Shown: positions 1 through 6,477 of the stretch, piece by piece
How positions within the stretch are numbered: position 1 is the first letter of the stretch
Layout of the letters: the number at the start of each line of letters is the position of its first letter
From: Azoarcus sp.
GTDB lineage: Bacteria > Pseudomonadota > Gammaproteobacteria > Burkholderiales > Rhodocyclaceae
Length of the DNA: 14,674 bases
Direction: 5' to 3'
Assembly (NCBI GenBank): GCA_031259795.1
Contig: JAIRLA010000194.1
Span: 1 to 14,674 of the forward strand
Notes under the pieces: generated by a model
What the model was told of the DNA's origin: nothing
Databases searched by the model: none
The model's input: the letters and a program-made list of their open reading frames with translations, nothing else
Made by a program: the position numbers and the translations under genes

Positions 1-262
1 CGCCACACGCACTGGCGGCATCCGCAGGTGCTGCGCCTGACCATCGATGGCTTTGCGCTGGAATTCATCGGCGCGCACCTGAAGAGCAAGATCAACACGA
101 CCAGGCCGATCGACCCCGCTACCGGGGATCTCGCGCCGACCTACGTTAACGCCGCCCTGACAGCGCGGATCAAATTGACCAGCTAAGCGAACGACATCCG
201 CCGCTACATTGACACGCGCTTCGATCAGGAACCCGAACCACGCATCATCGTCCTGGGCGATC
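1..262 (+). pseudogene. Endonuclease/exonuclease/phosphatase-family protein, broken 3' fragment
   Basis: Frame 1 is open from the window edge to a TAA at 184-186. It contains GAHLKSKIN, which resembles the conserved HLKSK strand of metal-dependent endonuclease/exonuclease/phosphatase (EEP) proteins. After the TAA the same frame continues as ANDIRRYIDTRFDQ and then IIVLGDL, which resembles the family's metal-binding (I/V)VLGD(x)ND motif. Homology-like sequence on both sides of the stop suggests a nonsense mutation; a GAA to TAA change would restore a Glu. The reading ends at the CTAAG that borders the inverted-repeat element, before the expected ND of the motif, and the sequence after the element does not resume the family. 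The 5' end is outside the window. Family assignment is from motif memory. A real gene ending at 186 is possible but would lack the catalytic Asp region. Confidence 0.6.
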
Positions 263-420
263 TAAGAACCTGTTCATTGTCTCCGGGAATGGCGGCAAAT
301 CGCTCCTGCAATCAGCGAAATCGGGAATATCGGAACGAATTCCCCGCCTTTCAGAACGTGTTCAGACTGCTGTAAGGGCAATCGGCGGGGGAGTACCAGA
401 GACAATGAACAGGTTCTAAG
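262..420. mobile_element. MITE-like element with terminal inverted repeats and 5-bp direct repeat
   Basis: The sequences at 265-283 and 399-417 are perfect inverted repeats of 19 bases (AGAACCTGTTCATTGTCTC), with weaker matching a few bases further in. CTAAG occurs directly at both borders (262-266 and 416-420), which can be read as a 5-bp target duplication around AACC...GGTT, or as a TAA (TNA) duplication around GAACC...GGTTC. The roughly 149-bp interior has no transposase and no sensible ORF. An internal near-copy of the end, AGAACGTGTTCA, sits at 353-364, which may mean the element is a deleted derivative of a larger insertion sequence. The TNA reading would fit an IS5-type parent, but that is inference. 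It sits exactly where the EEP-family reading breaks off. Confidence 0.75.
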
Positions 421-544
421 GCTCCATCCCCGATTCAATAATTCCGCAATCGCTCGCCGGACATCCCGGTGGCGTCTCGTCGTTTGCCCGCGCTCCCGCG
501 CAGAGAACCAGGGCGAGCATGAAAAGGGGAAAACGCAGTTTCAT
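416..544 (-). CDS. Possible small exported Cys-containing peptide, 42 aa
   Basis: An ATG at 544-542 opens a 42-residue reading frame starting MKLRFPLFMLALVLCAGARA. This is a convincing signal peptide: basic start, hydrophobic core and an ARA cleavage site. The predicted mature part is only 22 residues, with cysteines at 28 and 33 (PPGCPASDCGIIES). A purine-rich GGGGGA about seven bases upstream could serve as ribosome binding site. The TAG stop lies in the CTAAG direct repeat of the neighbouring element, so the insertion abuts the stop and the original 3' end may have been altered. I do not recognise the product. CGIIES faintly recalls the region before glycine-zipper domains of some outer-membrane proteins, so this may be a truncated remnant. 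It may equally be a chance ORF. Confidence 0.35.
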   Translation of the reverse strand: MKLRFPLFMLALVLCAGARANDETPPGCPASDCGIIESGMEP

Positions 545-961
545 CGTCGAGTCCCCCGGTTCAGGGCGCCGCGGATCGGTCGCCCCTTCGGTGCAGGGAC
601 ACAGCGCCGGATCCCATTTCGCGTTTCGTGCTCCGCATCTCCTGTTGCTACCCGCTGCTTTCGCCTCGGTCAGTTTTTCGATGCCGCGCGCGCTCTGTGC
701 CGATACCATACCAGCGCGGCGCTTTTCATGCCGGACAAGGCGCTTCCATGGATGATCGCCATTGAGCAGCCATCCCCGCGCGATTGCTGGAGCGGATCGA
801 CGCGCGGATCACTTCGGCCTCATGCCGTCACGTTTCCCGCGCGGGGACGGCGCGGCATCCTGAAATGAAGATGGGCGATAAAAGTCTCGCTTGCTTTGTC
901 CGCGTGTGTCGACAGATCCATCATCGCCCGGCGTCCGCGTCCGCTTCCATTCCTATACCTA
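545..961. other. Intergenic stretch without a convincing gene
   Basis: About 415 bases between the small minus-strand ORF and the purC promoter. Short ORFs exist on both strands, but none has a recognisable motif, a good ribosome binding site or protein-like composition. The plus strand near 780-860 is open in several frames without resemblance to anything I know. The right end must carry the -35 region for purC, though no good TTGACA match is visible at the correct spacing. The sequence may be decayed coding DNA. Confidence 0.4.
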
Positions 962-967
962 TATAAT
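962..967 (+). promoter_or_regulatory. Putative -10 box of the purC operon
   Basis: A perfect TATAAT lies at 962-967 in an AT-rich patch that contrasts with the GC-rich surroundings. The predicted transcript start near 974 would give a leader of about 30 bases before the GTG start of purC. The expected -35 position (about 939-944) does not match TTGACA, so an activator or an extended contact may be needed. No PurR-like operator was recognised. If this is the promoter, purC starts upstream of about 974 are excluded. Confidence 0.5.
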
Positions 968-1003
968 CCGCCCCCTGTCGCGCAATCCATGAGAGTAGCC
1001 GCC

Positions 1004-1918
1004 GTGAGTTCCCTTTTGTTCGAGTCTTCCATCGCAAGCCTGCCGCTCGTCGGGCGCGGCAAGGTCCGCGACATTTACGCGGTCGGCGATGACAAGTTGT
1101 TGATCGTCACCAGCGACCGCCTGTCGGCCTTCGATGTCGTCCTGTCCGATCCCATTCCGGACAAGGGCCGCGTGCTCACCGCGATGGCCGCTTTCTGGTT
1201 CGAGCGCCTCGCGCATATTGTTCCAAATCAGCTCACCGGCATCGACCCCGAAAGTGTCGTCGCCGCCAGCGAACGCGGGCAGGTGCGGGGACGCGCCTTG
1301 GTCGTCGAGCGTCTCCGGCCCTTGCCGGTCGAGGCGGTGGTGCGCGGTTATGTGATCGGTTCGGGCTGGAAGGATTACCAGGCCAGCGGCGCGATTTGCG
1401 GTATTTCCTTGCCCGCGGGGCTGAAGCAGGCGGCGAAATTGCCGCGGCCCATTTTCACTCCGGCCACCAAGGCCGATGTCGGCGAACATGACGAGAATGT
1501 GTCGTTCGAGCAGGCGCGGGCGCGCTGCGAGGCCGCGCTCGGCGCGAAAGGCGGCGCGCTGGTCGAGCAGGCGCGCGAGGCGGCGCTGGCCTTGTATCGC
1601 GCCGCCGCCGATCATGCCGCCGGACGCGGCATCATCATCGCCGATACCAAGTTCGAGTTTGGCGTCGACGCGGACGGCGTCCTGCATTTGATCGATGAGG
1701 CGCTCACGCCCGATTCTTCGCGCTTCTGGCCGGCGGACAGTTACCGCGAGGGCATCAGCCCTCCGTCGTTCGACAAGCAATATGTGCGCGATTATCTCGA
1801 AACGCTCGACTGGAACAAGAAAGCGCCCGCGCCCCGGCTGCCGGCGGAAGTCATCGCGCGCACCGCCGATAAGTACCGCGAGGCCGGACTCCGCCTCACC
1901 GGACGGGAGTTGAGTTGA
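1004..1918 (+). CDS. purC: Phosphoribosylaminoimidazole-succinocarboxamide synthase (SAICAR synthetase)
   Basis: A cytoplasmic enzyme of de novo purine synthesis that joins CAIR and aspartate using ATP to make SAICAR. The 304-residue product carries the N-terminal nucleotide-binding motif RGKVRDIY (18-25), family signature 1 around [17 protein letters not shown] (107-122) and signature 2 DTKFEFG (214-220). The length matches the ~300-residue yeast Ade1-like class rather than the ~237-residue E. coli form. The GTG start is chosen because homologues begin about 10-12 residues before the SLPL-GRGKVRD segment, because GAGAG lies eight bases upstream, and because an ATG at 896 would precede the TATAAT box. 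An in-frame ATG at 989 is a weaker alternative without a ribosome binding site. prlC follows after a single base, so the two are probably co-transcribed. Confidence 0.95.
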   Translation: MSSLLFESSIASLPLVGRGKVRDIYAVGDDKLLIVTSDRLSAFDVVLSDPIPDKGRVLTAMAAFWFERLAHIVPNQLTGIDPESVVAASERGQVRGRALVVERLRPLPVEAVVRGYVIGSGWKDYQASGAICGISLPAGLKQAAKLPRPIFTPATKADVGEHDENVSFEQARARCEAALGAKGGALVEQAREAALALYRAAADHAAGRGIIIADTKFEFGVDADGVLHLIDEALTPDSSRFWPADSYREGISPPSFDKQYVRDYLETLDWNKKAPAPRLPAEVIARTADKYREAGLRLTGRELS

Positions 1919-1919
1919 C

Positions 1920-4031
1920 ATGAACGACAATCCGTTGCTCGATTTCTCCGCCTTGCCCCGCTTCGGCGATATTCGCCCGGAGCACGTCGAGCCCGCGATC
2001 CGCGCCCTGCTCGCCGAATACGGCGCGCTGATCGAGCGTTTGCTCCAGGATGACGCCCCCCCGAGCTGGGATGGGTTCGTCGCGCCGATGTTCGAGACGG
2101 GCGAGCGCCTGGGCCGCGCCTGGGGCATCGTCGGCCATTTGCATGGCGTGCTGGATATTCCTCCCTGGCGCGAGGCATACAACGCCATGTTGCCGGAGGT
2201 GTCGGGCTTTTACGCCGAATTGGGGCAGAATCTCGCCCTTTTCCGCAAGTACAAGGCGCTGGCCGCCAGCGCCGAATACGCGGCGCTCGATCCGGCGCGC
2301 CGCCGCGTCATCGCTCATGAAATCCGCGACTTTCGCCTCTCCGGCGCGGAGTTGCCGGACGAAGTCAAACCGCGCTTCAAGGCCATCCAGGAAGAACTTT
2401 CGCAATTGGCGGCGAAATTTTCCGAAAATCTGCTCGATGCCACCAACGCCCACGCCGAGTGGATCGCGGAGGAAGCGGGCCTTGCCGGTATCCCCGCCGA
2501 TGCCCGCGCCGCCGCGCGGACCGCGGCGGAAAAGGATGGCCGTCCGGGATGGAAATTCACGCTCCACATGCCTTCCTGGCTGCCGGTGATGCAATACGCC
2601 GACGATCGCGCCCTGCGCGCGCGCATGTACCGCGCCCATGCCACCCGCGCTTCGGAATTCAGCGCCGGAGGCGGCGACGCCGACGGCGGCAAGGCGCAAT
2701 GGAACAACGCCCCCCTGATCGAACGCATCCTCGCCCTGCGCGCGGAAGAAGCGGCGCTGCTCGGTTATGACAATTACGCCGAAGTATCGCTGGAAGCCAA
2801 GATGGCGGATTCTCCGGCGCAGGCGCTCGCCTTTTTGCGCGAACTGGCGGCGAAGGCCAAACCTTTCGCCAAACGCGATCTCGCCGAACTCACCGCTTTC
2901 GCGCGCGAGGAATTGCAACTCGATCCGCTGGAACCGTGGGACGTGGCTTATGCTTCCGAAAAACTGCGCGAAAAGCGTTATGCCTATTCCGATCAGGAGG
3001 TCAAGCAGTATTTCCCGGAACCCAAGGTGCTCGATGGTCTTTTCAATGTCATCCATAGTCTCTATGGCGTCGATATCGCCGCCGATGAAGCGCCGGGATG
3101 GGACGACGATGTTCGTTTCTTCCGCATCGAGAAGAATAACGAACTGATCGGTCAGTTCTATCTCGATCTGTACGCCCGCGACAGTAAACGCGGGGGGGCG
3201 TGGATGGATTCGGCGCGCGACCGCCAGCGCGGCGGGCAGGGCCTCATCACGCCCGTGGCTTATCTCGTCTGCAATTTCCCCGGCCCCGTCGACGGCAAGC
3301 CCGCCACATTCACCCACGACGATGTGCTGACCCTTTTCCACGAGACCGGGCATGGCCTGCATCACCTTCTCACCCGCGTCGACGAGCTTGCCGTCTCCGG
3401 CATCAATGGCGTGGAATGGGACGCGGTGGAATTGCCGAGCCAATTCATGGAAAACTTCTGCTGGGAATGGGAAGTGCTCGCCATGATGAGCGCCCACGTC
3501 GACACCGGCGAACCCTTGCCGCGCGCGCTCTACGACAAGATGATCGCCGCGCGCAATTTCCAGGGCGGCATGCGGATGGCGCGCCAGATCGAATTCGCCC
3601 TCTTCGATCTGCTCCTGTACAGCGGCGCGGCCTCCGCGCAGGCGGATGGCGGCGTTCCCATCGAGCATGTGCTGGCGCTTCTCGACGAAGTGCGCCGCGA
3701 AGTCGCCGTGCTCTTTCCGCCGTCCTGGCATCGCTTTCCGCACAGCTTTTCACATATTTTCGCCAGCGGTTACGCGGCGGGCTATTACAGCTACAAATGG
3801 GCGGAGGTGCTCTCGGCGGACGCCTTTGCCGCTTTTGAAGAGGCGGCCTCTGGACAAAAGGACGGCAAACGTGGCACCCTTCTCAATGGTGCCGTCGGCG
3901 AGCGTTTTTGGCGCGAAGTTCTCGCCGTCGGCGGTAGCCGGCCTGCTCTGGAATCATTCGTGGCGTTTCGTGGCCGCGAACCCACGGTCGACGCCCTGTT
4001 ACGTCATAACGGAATGGTGAACGTATTATGA
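1920..4031 (+). CDS. prlC: Oligopeptidase A (M3 family zinc metallopeptidase)
   Basis: A cytoplasmic endopeptidase that degrades short peptides, including cleaved signal peptides and products of ATP-dependent proteases. The 703-residue length is close to the family's usual ~680. The zinc site is intact: HETGH at 474-478 gives His474, Glu475 and His478, and Glu504 in the following VELPSQ segment fits the third ligand. The C-terminal region (HRFPHSFSHIFASGYAAGYYSYKWAEV) is typical of oligopeptidase A/Dcp enzymes. There is no signal peptide. A GGGAG about ten bases upstream, inside the end of purC, can serve as ribosome binding site. The stop overlaps the next gene's start as ATGA, which suggests translational coupling. 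Confidence 0.95.
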   Translation: MNDNPLLDFSALPRFGDIRPEHVEPAIRALLAEYGALIERLLQDDAPPSWDGFVAPMFETGERLGRAWGIVGHLHGVLDIPPWREAYNAMLPEVSGFYAELGQNLALFRKYKALAASAEYAALDPARRRVIAHEIRDFRLSGAELPDEVKPRFKAIQEELSQLAAKFSENLLDATNAHAEWIAEEAGLAGIPADARAAARTAAEKDGRPGWKFTLHMPSWLPVMQYADDRALRARMYRAHATRASEFSAGGGDADGGKAQWNNAPLIERILALRAEEAALLGYDNYAEVSLEAKMADSPAQALAFLRELAAKAKPFAKRDLAELTAFAREELQLDPLEPWDVAYASEKLREKRYAYSDQEVKQYFPEPKVLDGLFNVIHSLYGVDIAADEAPGWDDDVRFFRIEKNNELIGQFYLDLYARDSKRGGAWMDSARDRQRGGQGLITPVAYLVCNFPGPVDGKPATFTHDDVLTLFHETGHGLHHLLTRVDELAVSGINGVEWDAVELPSQFMENFCWEWEVLAMMSAHVDTGEPLPRALYDKMIAARNFQGGMRMARQIEFALFDLLLYSGAASAQADGGVPIEHVLALLDEVRREVAVLFPPSWHRFPHSFSHIFASGYAAGYYSYKWAEVLSADAFAAFEEAASGQKDGKRGTLLNGAVGERFWREVLAVGGSRPALESFVAFRGREPTVDALLRHNGMVNVL

Positions 4032-4522
4032 CACTCTCGATGAAAACGACAATCCCGCTTGCTATCCTGATCGCTCTTTTTGCCGCGGACGCCGTGGCCC
4101 AGCAGGTAACGAGCGATCCTCCATTGAACATCTATCGCTGGAAAGACAAGAAAGGCCGCATTCATTATTCGGATCTTCTGCCTCCCGGCAGCGATGTCGA
4201 GTCCGTCAATCTCCGCGACAAGCCGCCCGCCCAGACCCTTCCCTATTCCACGCGCAAGGCGTCGTCCGATTTTCCGGTGGTGATCTACACGGCCAGCAAT
4301 TGCGAGCAGCTATGCACCGAGGCGCGCGCCTTCCTCAGCGGCCGCGGCGTGCCATTCACCGAAGTCGCCATCCAGACCGCCACCGACCAGGCCAATTTCC
4401 GCCAGCGTTTCGGCTCGCAGGCGGTGATTCCCGTCCTGACCGTGGGCACGATCTCGCTCATCGGCTATGAGATCAATGGTTGGGGCCGGCAACTCGATCT
4501 GGCCGGCTATCAGAAGAAATAA
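4028..4522 (+). CDS. Exported DUF4124 / glutaredoxin-like protein
   Basis: A 164-residue protein with an N-terminal signal peptide (hydrophobic ~8-20, likely cleavage after AVA near 24). A DUF4124-type segment, IYRWKDKKGRIHYSD (35-49), follows, then a thioredoxin-fold glutaredoxin-like domain (~82-155). The redox site is NCEQLC, with Cys92 and Cys96: three residues lie between the cysteines instead of the usual two. The conserved Pro before the substrate strand is present as Ile134-Pro135. It probably acts in the periplasm on a thiol or disulfide substrate that I cannot identify. The ATG at 4028 overlaps the prlC stop; an ATG at 4040 (MKTTIPLA) would also give a good signal peptide. Domain recognition is fairly sure; the function is not. 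Confidence 0.8.
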   Translation: MTLSMKTTIPLAILIALFAADAVAQQVTSDPPLNIYRWKDKKGRIHYSDLLPPGSDVESVNLRDKPPAQTLPYSTRKASSDFPVVIYTASNCEQLCTEARAFLSGRGVPFTEVAIQTATDQANFRQRFGSQAVIPVLTVGTISLIGYEINGWGRQLDLAGYQKK

Positions 4523-4538
4523 ATAAGCCTTTCATTAT

Positions 4539-4578
4539 CCAGACTCGCGCCCGAAGCGGAAGCCGGGCGCGAGGCTGG
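4539..4578. repeat. Inverted repeat/hairpin after the glutaredoxin-like gene
   Basis: The arms 4539-4553 and 4564-4578 are complementary over 15 bases with one mismatch (core CTCGCGCCCG / CGGGCGCGAG), with a 10-base loop. It lies 17 bases after the stop of the exported glutaredoxin-like gene. There is no T-run on either side, so it is not a classical intrinsic terminator. It could stabilise the 3' end of the purC operon transcript or shape the leader of the next gene. Confidence 0.6.
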
Positions 4579-4635
4579 ATTCGCGCTGGCGCGGCAAGCG
4601 CGCTTCGAGCGCGGACAACCGGAGTCGATCCCACG

Positions 4636-5208
4636 ATGAGCGCACAACCGCTTTTGACCTTCGTCCAGGACATTACCCGCCTGCTGGAAACCCGGCCCGC
4701 CGAATCCGTCATTCTCGCCGAGGGCAGGAAACTCGTCGCCGCGCTGGTCTCCAGCGACGAATGGCTGCCGGACGCCTTCGCCCGCCCGCATCCCGGGCAT
4801 TACCAGCAATACCTGCTTTACGCCGATCCGCTCGACCGCCTTTCCATCGTCAGTTTCGTGTGGGGGCCGGGGCAGAAAACGCCTGTGCACGACCACCTCG
4901 TCTGGGGCATCGTCGGCGGTCTCAGGGGCGAAGAGCGCGAGACCACATTCCGCAAACAGCCCGATGGCAGCTACGAAGCGAGCGGCTCCGGCGTGCTGAA
5001 ACCCGGCGAAGTGACCGCCGTGTCGCCCACGATCGGCGATGTGCACGAAGTTGCGAACAACTTCGCCGACCGTCCCTCGATCAGCATCCATGTCTACGGC
5101 AAGAACATTGGCCGCGTGCGGCGCCATGTGTTCGATCCCGCCACCGGCGCGGCGAAATCCTTCGTTTCCGGCTACAGCAATGACGTGGTGCCGAATCTGT
5201 GGCATTGA
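4636..5208 (+). CDS. Cupin thiol dioxygenase, Gln-type (3-mercaptopropionate/cysteine dioxygenase family)
   Basis: A 190-residue non-heme iron enzyme of the cysteine dioxygenase superfamily, which oxidises a thiol to a sulfinic acid with O2. The iron ligands fit His85 and His87 (PVHDH) and His137 (GDVHEV). The Ser150-His152-Tyr154 set (SISIHVY) matches the conserved SHY triad. At the position of the substrate-binding Arg of mammalian cysteine dioxygenase the protein has Gln58 (HYQQYLL), and no Cys is present to form the Cys-Tyr cofactor. These features point to the Gln-type subgroup that includes 3-mercaptopropionate dioxygenase, though the substrate is not proven. ATG 4636 is chosen as the first start matching family length; GGAG lies eleven bases upstream. 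The gap from the previous gene is 113 bases, so it may have its own promoter. Confidence 0.85.
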   Translation: MSAQPLLTFVQDITRLLETRPAESVILAEGRKLVAALVSSDEWLPDAFARPHPGHYQQYLLYADPLDRLSIVSFVWGPGQKTPVHDHLVWGIVGGLRGEERETTFRKQPDGSYEASGSGVLKPGEVTAVSPTIGDVHEVANNFADRPSISIHVYGKNIGRVRRHVFDPATGAAKSFVSGYSNDVVPNLWH

Positions 5209-5257
5209 ATCCGGCGAGCCGGCGTCATCCGGCCGCGCGGGGGCGTGGGACAAGGCC

Positions 5258-5359
5258 CGCGTGACGTCCATCGTTTCCGGAGCATGCCGGAGCAACGCAA
5301 AAAAAATAGAGCGCATCAGGCCGCGCGTGACATTCATTGTTTCCGGAACATGCCGGAGC
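5258..5359. repeat. Pair of direct 36-bp repeats, each with a small hairpin
   Basis: Two 36-base copies (5258-5293 and 5324-5359) start 66 bases apart and differ at about five positions. Both begin CGCGTGAC and end with GTTTCCGG-A-CATGCCGGAGC. Each can fold as TCCGG-loop-CCGGA with a six-base AxCATG loop. They fill the gap between the dioxygenase gene and the folate gene, and the second copy ends just before the folate gene's start. A further TTCCGGAA follows at about 5361. No known regulatory motif is recognised. Confidence 0.75.
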
Positions 5360-5375
5360 CTTCCGGAAGAGAGGC

Positions 5376-5963
5376 ATGTGTCCGTCCGGCGATGAGGCGC
5401 ACGCGCGCCGCGCCGCCATGCGCGCGCGCGCGCTGGCCGCGCGCGAGAGTGCGTCCACTGCCGAACGCGCCATTTGGGAAGAAAGCATCGCGCGCCATCT
5501 CGATGATTTGATTGGCCGGCTTGCGCCGCGCACGCTGGCGTTTTACTGGCCTTTTCGCGCCGAGGCGGATTTGCGCGGCTGGGCCGGGCGTTGGCTTGCC
5601 GGGGACGCGGCGCGCATCGCCGCCTTGCCCGTAGCGCTGAGGCGGGATGCGCCGCTCGTTTTCCGGAGGTGGCTTCCCGGGGCGGAACTCGCGCATGACC
5701 GTCATGGCATCGCGTTTCCGGCGCGGGGGGACGAGGTCATCCCGGAAGTCATACTGGCGCCGCTCAATGCCTTCGATGCGCGCGGCTATCGGCTCGGATA
5801 TGGCGGCGGTTATTTCGACCGCACATTGGCCGCGATGCGCGCGCTGGCGGTGGGCGTCGGGTTCGAACTGGGGCGCGAGGCCGATGTGTTGCCGCAACCG
5901 CACGACCGCGGCATGGACTGGCTGGTGACCGAAGCCGGAGCCGCGCCCGCCCAGCGCCGCTGA
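5376..5963 (+). CDS. ygfA: 5-formyltetrahydrofolate cyclo-ligase
   Basis: A cytoplasmic enzyme of one-carbon metabolism that converts 5-formyltetrahydrofolate to 5,10-methenyltetrahydrofolate with ATP. The 195-residue product has the family segment FYWPFRAEAD (~56-65), the signature GYGGGYFDR (141-149) for nucleotide/phosphate binding, and the late MDWLVTE (180-186) that normally lies close to the C-terminus. The basic N-terminus (RRAAMRARALAARE) aligns with the usual start of the family. ATG 5376 is preceded by AGAGAGG, but only one base away, so the true start is uncertain: ATG 5418 and TTG 5337 are alternatives. The last residues (about AQRR) and the TGA stop lie inside a repeat element beginning at 5952. 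Confidence 0.88.
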   Translation: MCPSGDEAHARRAAMRARALAARESASTAERAIWEESIARHLDDLIGRLAPRTLAFYWPFRAEADLRGWAGRWLAGDAARIAALPVALRRDAPLVFRRWLPGAELAHDRHGIAFPARGDEVIPEVILAPLNAFDARGYRLGYGGGYFDRTLAAMRALAVGVGFELGREADVLPQPHDRGMDWLVTEAGAAPAQRR

Positions 5964-6028
5964 TTTCCTTGCGGTGGAGAATGGACAAGCGTTCCCTTCC
6001 TTCGCCCCCTTTTTAATCAGCGGCGCTG
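5952..6028. repeat. Short inverted-repeat element, copy 1
   Basis: Perfect 13-base inverted repeats, CAGCGCCGCTGAT at 5952-5964 and its complement at 6016-6028, bound a 77-base unit. The interior reads TTTCCTTGCGGTGGAGAATG and continues with a C/T-rich run, and is closely similar to copies at 6249-6346 and 6411-6477. It overlaps the stop of the folate gene. No ORF is inside. The organisation resembles a miniature non-autonomous element or REP-type unit. Confidence 0.7.
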
Positions 6029-6039
6029 CGCGCCGAATG

Positions 6040-6249
6040 GTTGGAAGCCCTCTCCCGGCCTTCGGCCACCCTCCCCCGCAAGCGGGGGAGGGAAGGTTCA
6101 TCGCCAACGCTTTACCTTTCCCGCAACGGTACGCCCTTCCCCCAATCACAACCGCCAGCCAGCCCTCCCCACTACTGTAAAGCGCCTGCCGTCCCCTCCC
6201 CCGCTTGCGGGGGAGGGTGCCCCGTCAGGGGCGGGAGAGGGTTTCCAAC
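6040..6249. repeat. Large inverted pair of G/C-rich REP-like palindromes
   Basis: Unit A (about 6040-6093) reads GTTGGAAGCCCTCTCCCGG, then a CTCCCCCGCAAGCGGGGGAG hairpin. Unit B (about 6193-6249) is the same motif inverted, ending GGGAGAGGGTTTCCAAC. Between them is about 100 bases that also contains a smaller inverted pair, CGCTTTAC (6108-6115) and GTAAAGCG (6177-6184). A related third unit lies at 6751-6800. CCCTC/GGGGGAG palindromes of this style are common intergenic repeats in proteobacteria. No gene is present. Outward of A and B, the sequence runs directly into the ends of element copies 1 and 2. Confidence 0.8.
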
Positions 6250-6346
6250 TATACGGAGCGAAGCGACGCTGATTTCTTGGCGGTGGAAAGTGGACGGGCG
6301 TCCCGCTCCTCCTCCCCTTTATCCAGCGTCGCTTCGCTCCGTATAG
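6249..6346. repeat. Short inverted-repeat element, copy 2 (most complete)
   Basis: The ends 6249-6271 and 6324-6346 are perfect 23-base inverted repeats (outer part CTATACGGAGCGAAGCGACG). The interior (GATTTCTTGGCGGTGGAAAG, then a C/T-rich run) matches copies 1 and 3. Total 98 bases. No transposase or plausible ORF. It is the best-preserved member here and defines the ends of the family. Confidence 0.8.
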
Positions 6347-6354
6347 AACGAACT

Positions 6355-6390
6355 GGATTGCCACGTCGCTGCGCTCCTCGCAATGACGAG
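6355..6390. repeat. GTCATTGCGAGG-type interspersed repeat
   Basis: GGATTGCCACG, then TCGCTGCGCTCCTCGCAATG, then ACGAG. On the minus strand this is the CTCGTCATTGCGAGGAGCGC type of repeat that I know to be widespread in intergenic DNA of many bacteria. Related copies lie at about 6836-6850 and 6878-6900, in the opposite orientation. A run of eight G residues follows immediately. Confidence 0.7.
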
Positions 6391-6410
6391 GTGGGGGGGG
6401 CTATCGCAGC

Positions 6411-6477
6411 CGACGCTGATTTCTTGGCGGCGGGGCACGGACAAGCATCCCCTTCCTTCCCCCGCCCCCTCTTTAAT
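6411..6477. repeat. Short inverted-repeat element, copy 3 (one end missing)
   Basis: It starts CGACGCTGATTTCTTGGCGG and runs through the same interior and C/T-rich tract to CTTTAAT, matching copies 1 and 2. The right inverted repeat (ATCAGCG...) is absent: the sequence passes directly into the fragmentary minus-strand gene at 6478. The junction therefore records insertion into, or deletion next to, that gene. Confidence 0.7.

Noticed and set aside
896..1003. Upstream ATG starts (896, 989) for purC
   Set aside because: The 896 start precedes the TATAAT box and adds residues that homologues lack; the 989 start has no ribosome binding site, whereas GTG 1004 has GAGAG.
1896..3743. Long minus-strand open frame opposite prlC
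   Set aside because: Shadow of prlC; the zinc-site motif and conserved PrlC sequence are on the plus strand.
4539..4578. Intrinsic terminator of the purC operon
   Set aside because: The hairpin is strong but no T-run follows on either strand, so it is listed only as an inverted repeat.
5209..5375. 6S RNA upstream of ygfA
   Set aside because: ssrS often lies beside ygfA, but this gap is short, holds two direct repeats and shows no 6S-like long rod with central bubble.
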